NCBI GenBank assembly: GCA_963708805.1
Contig: CAVPUA010000003.1
Location: 1,302,001 to 1,366,000, forward strand
Reading direction: 5' to 3'
Source of the DNA: CAVPUA01 sp963708805
Lineage (GTDB): Bacteria; Actinomycetota; Actinomycetes; Mycobacteriales; Jatrophihabitantaceae
Length of the DNA: 64,000 nucleotides
A program made the position numbers and the translations under genes. The notes under the pieces were generated by a model. That model was not told the DNA's origin, did not search any database, and saw nothing but the letters and a program-made list of their open reading frames with translations. Positions 36,679 through 44,945 of this stretch are shown here, piece by piece; the stretch's first letter is position 1, and each line of letters starts with the position of its first letter.

Positions 36679-38241
36679 TCAGTCGTAGCGGGCCTCGAGC
36701 GTCCAGGCCGGCTGCCCGTCGCGGACGGCGCAGGCCACCAGATAGGCCTGTCCGCGGACGTCCACCAGCTGGAAGCGGGCCCGTAGCCCGCTCGGCGACT
36801 CGCCCCACCAGCGTTCGTCCACCGGCCACGGGCCGGCCCAGGAGGCGACCGCGATCGGCCGCTCGCCGATCATCCCGAACCGGGCGGGGGGCAGCGGCAC
36901 CGAACCGCGTTCGGTGAGCACCACCGGGTGCCCCTGCGCGTCCAGCACCGAGATCGGACGAGGCGGGTCGACCAGCACGGTGGGCGCCGGCGCGGGCAGG
37001 CGCCCGGGCCAGGGTTGTTCGGGGGAATGCAGCGCCGAACAATCGTCGCCCCAGGTGACGTAGCGCGTGCGCTGACCCGGATCACGCCCCCCGTCCAGCA
37101 CCGGGGTGAGCACCGAACCGGGCCCGAGCAACGTCTGCACCCGGGCCAGGGCTCGATGGGCCCGCTCGTCCTCGACGCCGGAGCCGCCCCACAACGCCTG
37201 CTGGTGGGCGCCGGTCGGAACAGTCTCGATCGGCACCAGCCGCAGCCGGCTGATGCCGCCGCTCGGTCGTGATCCGGGGCCTCGGCTCAGCCACCCCTCG
37301 AGCTGCCAGCGGATGCGGTCGAGGACGTCCACGCTCGACAGCACCCCGGCGTGCCGCCAGCGGCGCACAGTCTCCTCGCCGTTCTCGGTGAGCGCCTGCA
37401 GTTCGAGACAGGTGCAGGCCAGCCCGTGGGCGCCCAGCTCGCCGACGAACTCCTCGACCAGGCCGCGCGCCGAGAACGCGACCTGATCGACCCGCTCCAG
37501 CGCCGGTTCGAGATCGAGTTCGGCGCTGAACTCGACCGGGGGACGACGGGCGGCGACCGGCCGGTCATCGCGACCGCCGGCCTGACGATGGGCCCACGCG
37601 CCGGACGGGCCGAAGCGGGCGAGCACGTCGCGGGCGCTCAGGGCGGCGAACGCGCCGAGCGTGCGCAGTCCGAGTCGCTGCAGCAGGTCGACGAGCGGTG
37701 AGTCGAGCGCGGGATCGATCGTGCTGATCGGCAGATCGGCCAGGAATGCGGCCGAGGCGCCGGCGTCGACGATCACCCCGCGCCGGGCGGCCTGCTCGGC
37801 GGCGAACGCCCCGTCGGCGACTCCGATCAGCACATCGACGGCCAGGTCGGCCACCGCCCGTGACAGGGCGTGCAGTACTGCCTCCTCACCGCCGAAGTAG
37901 CGCAGCGGCCCGTGCATGCCGATGGCGGCGAGACCCGGACGGGTGATCTCGACACCCGGGGCGATCGCTTCGAGAGCGGCGACGACCGGCTCGAACTGGC
38001 GGGCCTCGGCGTCCTCGTCGCGAGCCAGCACCACCAGTTCGGGACACCGCGACTGGGCTTCGCGCCGGCGCAGGCCCCGCGCGACCCCGACGGTGCGCGC
38101 GGAGTGTGAACAGGCCACGACCCGGTTGGCCGTCATGACCGCGACCGGAAGCTCGGCCGCGTGCTGGGCGACTTCCTGCGCTGAGGCCAGTGCGGCGGTG
38201 ACGGGCCAGTCAGGGCACCAGACCGCGATGGTGCGCGGCAC
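36679..38241 (-). CDS. imuB: ImuB, inactive Y-family polymerase of the mutasome
   Basis: About 520 residues. The start PRTIAVWCPDWPVTAALA and the block CSHSARTVGVARGLRRREAQ are family signatures. The acidic active-site residues of true Y-family polymerases are not visible, in keeping with ImuB acting as a hub that links ImuA', DnaE2 and the sliding clamp. GTG 38241 (VPRTIAVW) matches the usual start; GTG 38292, next to the imuA stop, would add 17 low-complexity residues. The frame appears intact. It is cotranscribed with imuA from an SOS box. Confidence 0.88.
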   Translation of the reverse strand: MPRTIAVWCPDWPVTAALASAQEVAQHAAELPVAVMTANRVVACSHSARTVGVARGLRRREAQSRCPELVVLARDEDAEARQFEPVVAALEAIAPGVEITRPGLAAIGMHGPLRYFGGEEAVLHALSRAVADLAVDVLIGVADGAFAAEQAARRGVIVDAGASAAFLADLPISTIDPALDSPLVDLLQRLGLRTLGAFAALSARDVLARFGPSGAWAHRQAGGRDDRPVAARRPPVEFSAELDLEPALERVDQVAFSARGLVEEFVGELGAHGLACTCLELQALTENGEETVRRWRHAGVLSSVDVLDRIRWQLEGWLSRGPGSRPSGGISRLRLVPIETVPTGAHQQALWGGSGVEDERAHRALARVQTLLGPGSVLTPVLDGGRDPGQRTRYVTWGDDCSALHSPEQPWPGRLPAPAPTVLVDPPRPISVLDAQGHPVVLTERGSVPLPPARFGMIGERPIAVASWAGPWPVDERWWGESPSGLRARFQLVDVRGQAYLVACAVRDGQPAWTLEARYD

Positions 38242-38297
38242 GTGCCTGCTCGGTGCCGGCCTGTTCGGTGCCGGCCTGATCGGCGCGTCCACCCGGC

Positions 38298-38987
38298 TCA
38301 GCCGGCGGCGAGGCGAAGCTGGGCGGCCGACTGTGCCGTCTCGGGCGTGGCCGATTGCGCGCCGCCGCCCGCGGCCGGCAGCCACAGCTCGGTCGAGCGG
38401 GGACGGGCCGCGACGCCGCGACCCTCGACCTCGACGACCATGTGCCGCCGGGTGAGCCGCCCCGAACCGTCCTCGGCGCCGAACCAGCGGACGTCGCGGA
38501 CGTTGATGCGGGCATCGCAACCGGGCCAGTCGCTGCTGCCGGCCTGGGCGTAGTACGGGACGAGGGTCGACTGCCGGGTCCGGGCCCGCGCGGCCAACCG
38601 GCGTACGTCACCGGGAACGATCCGAGCTGGGGGGCGGGCCGCGACGACGTCGACCGCGTCGAGAAGCGCGCCGACGGCGGTCGACCACCCCGTTCCGGTG
38701 GAGGGGACCACCGCCAGCCGGGACAGGTCGATGCCGTACTCGGCCGCGGCCTCGGCGCTGATGCGCGGCAACCCGACCAGGGCGCACCACGCGCCCGCGG
38801 CCGAACTGGCTCCGAGCAGGGCGAGCAGCAGCGAGATCGAGCCGGCGACGCTGACCGTGCTGCCGCGCCGCAGGCCACCGGGCAGCAGCTCGCGCAGCGC
38901 CGGAAGGACGGGCAGCGGGGGAGCGCTGCGCCGGCCCAGGTCGACGACGGTCTGCCCGTCGACTCGCTTGATGGCCACGTCCAGCAT
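38298..38987 (-). CDS. imuA: ImuA-like RecA-fold mutasome protein
   Basis: 229 residues of the ImuA/ImuA' type. It has a RecA-like core: LRELLPGGLRRGSTVSVAGS in place of the Walker loop, then SISLLLALLGASSAAGAWCA and GIDLSRLAVVPSTG. ImuA' binds ImuB and helps recruit DnaE2 at lesions. A perfect SOS box lies 10 bases upstream, and imuB follows directly. Confidence 0.83.
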   Translation of the reverse strand: MLDVAIKRVDGQTVVDLGRRSAPPLPVLPALRELLPGGLRRGSTVSVAGSISLLLALLGASSAAGAWCALVGLPRISAEAAAEYGIDLSRLAVVPSTGTGWSTAVGALLDAVDVVAARPPARIVPGDVRRLAARARTRQSTLVPYYAQAGSSDWPGCDARINVRDVRWFGAEDGSGRLTRRHMVVEVEGRGVAARPRSTELWLPAAGGGAQSATPETAQSAAQLRLAAG

Positions 38988-38997
38988 GACCTCAGTT

Positions 38998-39013
38998 TCG
39001 AACAGGTGTTCGA
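38998..39013 (-). promoter_or_regulatory. LexA-binding SOS box upstream of imuA-imuB
   Basis: TCGAACAGGTGTTCGA is a perfect TCGAAC-N4-GTTCGA site, 10 bases before the imuA start. With the site at 29373 it places both halves of the mutasome under the same repressor. Confidence 0.88.
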
Positions 39014-39048
39014 GACTGTCAAGTCGTCAGGCAAATCCCCCAGACGCC

Positions 39049-40347
39049 CTACTGCTCGCTGTAGACGGGCGGGTTCTGGCTCAGGTCGACCGTCCCGAAG
39101 TCCTGCGTCTTGTTGCTCGAATCGGTGATCGTCGAGACAGAGTCGTCCGCGAACGACTTGGACTGGTAAGTGTCCTGCCACACGGTCGTTCCCTCGACAT
39201 CGATCTTGTTCACGTCCGAACCCGACGAGTACTGCAGGCCGCTGAGATCGGTGGGCGCGGTCCACGTGACCGTACCGTCGACGGGCTCACCGGTGTCGTC
39301 GCCGTCGCCGAACTCCTGCTGCGGGCAACTGTCGGGCGAGAGCTGCTTGGACTGCGCGCACTTGGTCAGGAACGCCGTCACCGCGTTCTGGACGGCCGTC
39401 TTGCCGACCGAGCTGAGGTCGGCGTTGAGCTCGCTGAACCCGTCCGAGCTGTCGTAAGGGCTGAGCGCGTACTTGTCGGCGTTCTTGTCGGTCACCGTGT
39501 AGTACTTGTCGGCCGTCCCCCACAACACCGGGCCGGGGAAGACGTACACCTTCGACAGGTTGGCGATCGGCTTGCCGAACAGCGTCACCTGGGGGATGTC
39601 GGTCAGGTCGGAGACATCGATCGGGTAGGTCGACTCGGTCAGCTTCCATTTGCCGCCGGACTTGCTGAGGTCGAACGTCTCGTCGGCCGAACGGGAGCCG
39701 AACTGGTACGTCGCGTGCACCTCGGACTCGTTGCCCCGGGTCTCGGTCGAGACGATCTTGACGCCGCTGATCTTGGCCTTGGCCTGTTGTTGCTTGAGGA
39801 TGTCATCGGTCAGGAACGTGGTGCTCGGCGCCGCGGCCCCCTGGGCCAGGGCCCCGCTCGCGTCACCCGAGGCCAGGTCGTCCAGATACTTGGACACCGT
39901 CGCGCTGGGCTTGGCGGAGCTGCCACCGGCGATCGCCACGACGGCCACCACGACACCCGCAACCACGACGACGGCGACGATCAGCGCGATGATCAACAGC
40001 AACTTGCGCGACTTCTTCGGCGGTGGGCCCCCGGCCATCGGGTAGGCGCCGGGCGCGGGATAGCCGCCCGGCGCGGCGAAGTTGGGATCCGGCGAATAGG
40101 CGGGAGTCGTGCCATAGGCCGGTGACTGAGTGCCGAACTGCGGCTGCGGGGTGGTCTGTTGCGGGGTGGTCTGCTGCGGCGTGGTCTGTTGCGGCGTGGT
40201 CTGTTGGGGGGCGCCCTGTTGGGCGGCCAGCTGAGCGGCGGATGGCACCCACTGGGCCTGCTGGGCGTCCCACCGCCATTGCCCGGACGGGTCGAGTTGG
40301 GGTTGCTCGGGCTGGCCGGAGCCGTACTCGGGCGGGACGGTGCTCAT
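39049..40347 (-). CDS. single-span membrane protein with proline/glutamine-rich N-terminus and extracytoplasmic domain
   Basis: 432 residues. The N-terminus is cytoplasmic and disordered, with a DUF2510-like SGQWRWDAQQAQWVPS motif and four TPQQT repeats. One helix (LLLIIALIVAVVVVAGVVVA, about residues 118-140) anchors it. The outside part begins like a DUF4878/lumazine-binding-type fold (SATVSKYLDDLASGDASGAL) and holds one paired-cysteine region (FLTKCAQ...DSCPQQ). Function unknown. AGGAGAATCG precedes the ATG. Confidence 0.72.
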   Translation of the reverse strand: MSTVPPEYGSGQPEQPQLDPSGQWRWDAQQAQWVPSAAQLAAQQGAPQQTTPQQTTPQQTTPQQTTPQPQFGTQSPAYGTTPAYSPDPNFAAPGGYPAPGAYPMAGGPPPKKSRKLLLIIALIVAVVVVAGVVVAVVAIAGGSSAKPSATVSKYLDDLASGDASGALAQGAAAPSTTFLTDDILKQQQAKAKISGVKIVSTETRGNESEVHATYQFGSRSADETFDLSKSGGKWKLTESTYPIDVSDLTDIPQVTLFGKPIANLSKVYVFPGPVLWGTADKYYTVTDKNADKYALSPYDSSDGFSELNADLSSVGKTAVQNAVTAFLTKCAQSKQLSPDSCPQQEFGDGDDTGEPVDGTVTWTAPTDLSGLQYSSGSDVNKIDVEGTTVWQDTYQSKSFADDSVSTITDSSNKTQDFGTVDLSQNPPVYSEQ

Positions 40348-40513
40348 CGATTCTCCTCAGACTCACAGGCGTGCGCATAGCGTAAAGCAGCGCTATATCC
40401 GGCAGACCCTGTCATGTCTCATCTCACTTGTCGTATCAGACGCAGGGCGCGAGCGCTCCTGCAGCCAATTCGAGATGATCAAGGTCGAGCGTCGAGAACC
40501 TGTTTCGGGGGAC

Positions 40514-40999
40514 CTATCGAGTACGGCGGTTGGCCCGCACCCCGATCTCGGCGAGCGGCACCTCGTGTCCGGCCGCGCAGCGGACGTCGACGTGCAGCGC
40601 TTCGCCGCAGTCGAGGTGCGTCATCGTCAGCGGTCCACCGGGCTGATCGGCGAGGTACCGATCGCCCCACTGCAGCAGGGCCATCAGGGCCGGCAGCAGG
40701 TCGGTGCCCATCTCGGTGAGGTGGTACTCGTAGCGCGTCCGCTGGCCCGGCTCTTGGTACGGGGAGCGTTCGAGCAACCCGGCATCGGTGAGTTCACGCA
40801 ACCGCTCGGACGCGACCGCTTCGGTGATCTTCACCCGGCGGGCGAACTCGTCGAAGCGGTGAGCGCCGTAGAACGCCTCGCGCATGATCAACATGGCCGA
40901 TCGGGTGCCGACGACATCGAGCGCCCGGCGCAACGAGCAGTTCAGCGCCGGCCAGCTGTCGCGGTCCTTGAGTTTGCCTTGCAGCGTGACGGATTCCAC
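40514..40999 (-). CDS. HxlR-family transcriptional regulator
   Basis: About 162 residues. The winged helix (SLRRALDVVGTRSAMLIMRE, then RVKITEAVASERLRELTDAG and RYEYHLTEMG) is that of HxlR regulators, with the N-terminal cysteine (ALNC) often used for redox or electrophile sensing. GTG 40999 is the likely start. It diverges from an MFS exporter with a palindrome between them, so it probably represses both genes. Confidence 0.85.
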   Translation of the reverse strand: MESVTLQGKLKDRDSWPALNCSLRRALDVVGTRSAMLIMREAFYGAHRFDEFARRVKITEAVASERLRELTDAGLLERSPYQEPGQRTRYEYHLTEMGTDLLPALMALLQWGDRYLADQPGGPLTMTHLDCGEALHVDVRCAAGHEVPLAEIGVRANRRTR

Positions 41000-41017
41000 G
41001 ACACCGATGGTAGCGAT

Positions 41018-41041
41018 CTGACTTGCCAATACCAAAGTCAG
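41018..41041. promoter_or_regulatory. palindromic operator between HxlR and MFS genes
   Basis: CTGACTT (41018-41024) and AAGTCAG (41035-41041) are inverted arms 10 bases apart. It lies 18 bases from both starts and is the natural candidate for the HxlR operator. Confidence 0.55.
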
Positions 41042-41059
41042 GTGGCTACCGTCCTGACT

Positions 41060-42487
41060 ATGACAAACCAGAGTCAGCGGCCCAACCTTGCCTTGGCTGT
41101 GTTGTGCGGCGCGGCGTTCATGGCCAGTCTCGACGTCTTCATCGTCAACGTCGCCTTCGACGCGATCGGTCACAGCTTCCACGGCGCGGCGCTGTCGGAC
41201 CTGAGCTGGGTGCTCAACGCGTACGCGATCGTGTACGCGGCATTGCTCGTGCCGCTCGGACGGTTGGCCGATCGATTCAGTCGGCGGACGGGATTCCTCG
41301 TCGGCCTGGCGGTCTTCACGCTCGGCAGCGTTGCGTGCGCGGCCAGCACGGGCCTGTGGATGCTCGTCGCGTTCCGGATCCTGCAGGCAGTCGGCGCGGC
41401 ACTGCTCACTCCGACCAGTCTCGGCCTGGTCGTCGCGTCCGTGCCCGATGCCAAGCGCGTCGTCGCGGTACGCATCTGGGCGGCCACGGGCGCACTCGCG
41501 GCGGCCGCCGGCCCGGTGGTGGGTGGGCTGTTGCTCACCTTGTCGTGGCGGTGGGTCTTTCTCGTCAACGCCCCGATCGGCGTGATCGCATTCGTGGGGA
41601 CGCTGCTCGTGGTGCCGCGCTCGGATCACCGCGAGACCGGACCATGGCCCGACGTCATCGGCGCCGTGTTGCTCGCCGTCGGCATCGGTGCGCTCTCGCT
41701 CGGCCTGGTCAAGGGACCGGACTGGGGCTGGTTCGCCGGCCGCGAGCTGGTCGTCTTCGCGGTCACACTCCTCACCGTCGGAGCGTTCGTGTTCCGGACC
41801 GGGCGTCATCACTCGCCGGTCATCGAGCCGGCACTGCTGCGGGTGCGCTCGTTCACGACCGCCAACGTCTCGGCGCTCGCCTTCTCGGTCTCGTTCGCCG
41901 GGCTGCTGCTCGAGAACATCCTGTGGATGCAGAACGTCTGGGGCTACTCGGCGCTACGCACCGGGCTGGCTATCTCGCCCGGTCCGCTGATGGTGCCGAT
42001 CTTCGCGTTGGTGGCGCAGCGGATGTCCAAGCGGGTGAGCGCCGACAAGTTGATCGCCTTGGGGTGCGCGCTGTGTGCCGTCGGCGCGGTCGCCGTGCTG
42101 GCCTCGGTCGGGTCGACGCCGCGGTACTTCGCCGAGATCTTCCCGGGCTGGCTGATCGGTGGCATCGGTGTCGGCTTCGCCCTTCCGACGTTGTTGTCCA
42201 GCGCGACCCTCGACCTGCCGGCCGCGCGGGCCGCCACCGGCAGCGCGGTGATCAACATGAGTCGGCAGGTCGGGTTCGCGCTCGGCGTCAGCCTGCTGGT
42301 CGCGGTCGTGGGACATCCGCTGACCTACGCCGCGGCCCACACGTCGTTCGTCCACGGTTGGTGGACGTGGGCAGCCGTCGATGTCGGTGCCGCTGCCTTG
42401 GCGCTGGGCACGGCGCGGGTGCGCCCCAGCCGGCGCGCCGAGCCGGTCGTCATCGCCACTGACGTTGCCGTGGACGCCGCCGCCTAG
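41060..42487 (+). CDS. MFS transporter, DHA2 (14-helix) multidrug exporter family
   Basis: 475 residues with about 14 helices. Motif A is GRLADRFSRRTGFLVG, motif B-like FRILQAVGAALLTPTSLGLV and motif C-like ALAAAAGPVVGGLL follow, as in drug/proton antiporters of the DHA2 group. The frame is intact. The start has no clear ribosome site; the message may be leaderless. Likely induced by a compound sensed by the divergent HxlR protein. Confidence 0.88.
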   Translation: MTNQSQRPNLALAVLCGAAFMASLDVFIVNVAFDAIGHSFHGAALSDLSWVLNAYAIVYAALLVPLGRLADRFSRRTGFLVGLAVFTLGSVACAASTGLWMLVAFRILQAVGAALLTPTSLGLVVASVPDAKRVVAVRIWAATGALAAAAGPVVGGLLLTLSWRWVFLVNAPIGVIAFVGTLLVVPRSDHRETGPWPDVIGAVLLAVGIGALSLGLVKGPDWGWFAGRELVVFAVTLLTVGAFVFRTGRHHSPVIEPALLRVRSFTTANVSALAFSVSFAGLLLENILWMQNVWGYSALRTGLAISPGPLMVPIFALVAQRMSKRVSADKLIALGCALCAVGAVAVLASVGSTPRYFAEIFPGWLIGGIGVGFALPTLLSSATLDLPAARAATGSAVINMSRQVGFALGVSLLVAVVGHPLTYAAAHTSFVHGWWTWAAVDVGAAALALGTARVRPSRRAEPVVIATDVAVDAAA

Positions 42488-42562
42488 CCCTCGCTGCGAC
42501 CCGATTTGGTCACCGAATCGAGCAACACCGTGGGCAAGGCGAAAGAAACTGAGATCGAGCCC

Positions 42563-42612
42563 AACGAAGGTCTGGGCGCGGCTGGAACGCCAAGCGATCG
42601 AAACGCAGCGCG
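42563..42612. repeat. 50-bp direct repeat, copy 1
   Basis: Begins AACGAAGGTCTGGGCGCGGC and ends AACGCAGCGCG; identical to 42651-42700. The units repeat with an 88-base period in the gap between the MFS and GtrA genes. Confidence 0.9.
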
Positions 42613-42650
42613 CGGTGAGCCGACGCGGTGGACGACCGGCTGGTGAGCCG

Positions 42651-42700
42651 AACGAAGGTCTGGGCGCGGCTGGAACGCCAAGCGATCGAAACGCAGCGCG
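42651..42700. repeat. 50-bp direct repeat, copy 2
   Basis: Same 50 bases as 42563-42612; the match extends a few bases upstream (GAGCC) with one mismatch. The 224-base gap 42488-42711 holds nothing else that I can identify, apart from short ORFs made by the repeat itself. Confidence 0.9.
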
Positions 42701-42711
42701 TTCCGATCGCT

Positions 42712-43206
42712 CTATTCGGCCAGCTCGACATCCAGGTCGGCATCGGGCGAATGAACCTTGTCCGGATGCAGGAAGACGAATCGCTTGTAGGACCAGAATC
42801 GGAAGATCGTTCCCAATCCGATCGTGCCGAGGTTGACCAGATTCATGATGAGCAGGTGGTGCTTGAAGTGCAGCGGGTACTCGAAGATGCCGATGACGCC
42901 CAGGCTCAGCAACAGCACGAACACGTTGATGCCGAAGAAGATCGAGGTCTCGCGGCCGATCCCACTGCGGGCGCGGTGCGAGAACGAGAAATAGCGGTTG
43001 CCGATGTAGGTGATCACGGTGGCGACCACGGTCGAGATCGACTTCGCGATGATCTGGCCGTCGCTGAAGAACAGATTGAACAGGCTGATGTCGACGGTGA
43101 ACCCGACCGCGCCGACGGCACCGAACGCGACGATCTCCTTGATGAGGATCCGACTCGTGTTGCGCAGGTGCGCGATGAGGCCCGCGGGCCGGTCGGTTGT
43201 CGTCAT
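42712..43206 (-). CDS. GtrA-family membrane protein
   Basis: 164 residues with four helices. EIVAFGAVGAVGFTVDISLF and YIGNRYFSFSHR are the GtrA signature; the C-terminal FRFWSYKRFVF is also typical. GtrA proteins are thought to flip polyprenyl-linked sugars for surface glycan modification. It stands alone, divergent from purK; the glycosyltransferase cluster at 0-4 kb is a possible but unproven partner. Confidence 0.9.
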   Translation of the reverse strand: MTTTDRPAGLIAHLRNTSRILIKEIVAFGAVGAVGFTVDISLFNLFFSDGQIIAKSISTVVATVITYIGNRYFSFSHRARSGIGRETSIFFGINVFVLLLSLGVIGIFEYPLHFKHHLLIMNLVNLGTIGLGTIFRFWSYKRFVFLHPDKVHSPDADLDVELAE

Positions 43207-43271
43207 GGCACCCAACAGCCTAACGGCCCGACCCGCTCGCGCGGGGATTTGCGCCCAGTAGGCTCTCAGTT

Positions 43272-44446
43272 GTGGACGCCCGCACCGGACTGCCCGTGGT
43301 CGGCATGGTCGGGGCAGGTCAGCTCGCCCGGATGACGCATCAGGCCGGCATCCCGCTCGGCCAGTCGCTGCGCATCCTCGCCGACTCGGCCGACGACGGC
43401 GCCGCGCTCGTTGCCGCCGATGTCGTGGTCGGCGACTACCGCTCACTCGAGGACCTGCGGCGCTTCGCCCGGACGTGTGACGTCGTGACCTTCGACCACG
43501 AGCACGTCCCCAACGAGCATCTGCGCGCGCTCGCGGCCGACGGCGTCAACGTGGCGCCCGGACCGGACGCGCTGCGCTTCGCCCAGGACAAGTCGACGAT
43601 GCGCGCGCGGCTGACCGAACTCGGGCTCGCGTCGCCGCGCTGGGCGGTCGTCGACGATCTCGAGTCGCTGGCCGCCTTCGGGGCCGAGGTCGGCTGGCCG
43701 CTGGTGCTCAAGGCGTCCAGCGGCGGCTACGACGGCAAGGGTGTGTGGTCGCTGGACTCGATCGAGGCGGCCGGCCCGGTGGTGGCCGACCTGCAGTCTC
43801 GCGGCATCGCGGTGCTCGCCGAGGAGCGCGTCGCCGATCCGGCGCGAGCTGGCCGCCCTCGTCGCCCGCTCGCCGTTCGGGCAGGGCGCGGCGTGGCCGA
43901 TCGTCGAGACCGTCCAGCGCGACGGCATCTGCGTCGAGGTCGTCGCTCCCGCTTCCGGGCTGGACGACGAGCTGGCCGATCGGGCCGAGGAGCTGGCCCT
44001 GCGGATCGCGTCGGAACTCGGCGTCGTCGGTGTGCTCGCGGTCGAGCTCTTCGAGACCACCGACGGCCGGCTGCTGGTCAACGAGCTCGCCATGCGTCCG
44101 CACAACTCGGGCCACTGGACGATCGAAGGGTCGTGCACGTCGCAGTTCGAACAGCACTTGCGGGCGGTGCTCGACTATCCGCTCGGTTCGACCACGCCCA
44201 CCGCGCCGGTGACGGTGATGGTCAACCTGCTCGGCGGCCCGGACGACGTGGAGCCGGCCGCCATCGACGAGCGCATGCACCACTTCATGGCCCGCTGGCC
44301 CGACGTGAAGGTGCACCTGTACGGAAAGGGTTGGCGTCCCGGTCGCAAGGTCGGCCACGTGACCGCCCTGGGCATCGGATCTCGACGAAGTACGGTCGCG
44401 GGCTCGAGCGGCCGGCGACTACCTGATGAACGGGGACAAGGCATGA
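43272..44446 (+). CDS. purK: 5-(carboxyamino)imidazole ribonucleotide synthase (frame broken)
   Basis: PurK carboxylates AIR with ATP and bicarbonate. GMVGAGQLARMTHQAGIPLG, the ATP-grasp blocks LVLKASSGGYDGKGVW and NELAMRPHNSGHWTIEGS, and the C-terminal VHLYGKGWRPGRKVGHV are clear. It starts with GTG 43272. Indels near 43849 (after VADPAR, before ELAALV) and 44375 (ATCGGATCTC) split it; restored, it ends DLDEVRSRARAAGDYLMNGD with TGA 44444-44446, about 391 residues. The stop overlaps purE. Confidence 0.92.
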
Positions 44447-44945
44447 GCGTCGGCGTGATCATGGGCAGCGACTCGGACTGGACGGTCATGAGCGCGGCCG
44501 CCGAGGCGCTGCGCCGAGTTCGACGTCGAGCACGAGGTCCGCGTCGTGTCGGCGCACCGAACCCCACTCGGCATGGCCGACTACGCGCAGCAGGCGGCGG
44601 CCCGCGGCCTGAAGGTGATCATCGCCGGGGCCGGGGGAGCGGCGCACCTGCCGGGCATGGTCGCCGCGCTGACCCCGCTGCCGGTGATCGGCGTGCCGGT
44701 GCCGTTGAAGTACCTCGACGGAATGGACTCGCTGCTCTCGATCGTCCAGATGCCCGCCGGCGTCCCGGTGGCGACGGTGTCGATCGGCGGTGCGCGCAAT
44801 GCCGGTCTGCTCGCCGTCCGCATCCTGGCCGCGGCCGACGCCGTCGTTGGCCGAACGGATGAGTCAGTTCCAGGCCGAGCTGGCTGAGAGCGCCGGGGCC
44901 AAGGACGCCGCCCTCGCCGAGCGCGTCCGTACGCTCGCTGAGTGA
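44443..44945 (+). CDS. purE: N5-CAIR mutase, class I (frame broken)
   Basis: PurE converts N5-CAIR to CAIR, the next step after PurK. VGVIMGSDSDWTVMSAAAEA, VVSAHRTP, IIAGAGGAAHLPGMVA and SIVQMPAGVPVATV are the family motifs. Extra bases near 44517 (CGCCGAGTTC for CGCGAGTTC) and 44846 (GTCGTTGGCC) break the frame; the restored C-terminus is LAERMSQFQAELAESAG to the TGA at 44943. About 167 residues. ATGA overlap with purK. Confidence 0.93.

Noticed and set aside
42563..42700. CRISPR array
   Set aside because: Only two 50-base repeats with one 38-base gap, no cas genes, and no further units on either side.
42381..42836. A 151-codon ORF spanning the 50-bp repeats
   Set aside because: It starts inside the MFS gene in another frame and its only regularity comes from the DNA repeat itself.
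44443..44945. Programmed frameshifting in purE, gnd and others
   Set aside because: The breaks lack a common slippery heptamer or downstream structure, go in both directions, and affect many unrelated housekeeping genes. Sequence error explains them more simply.
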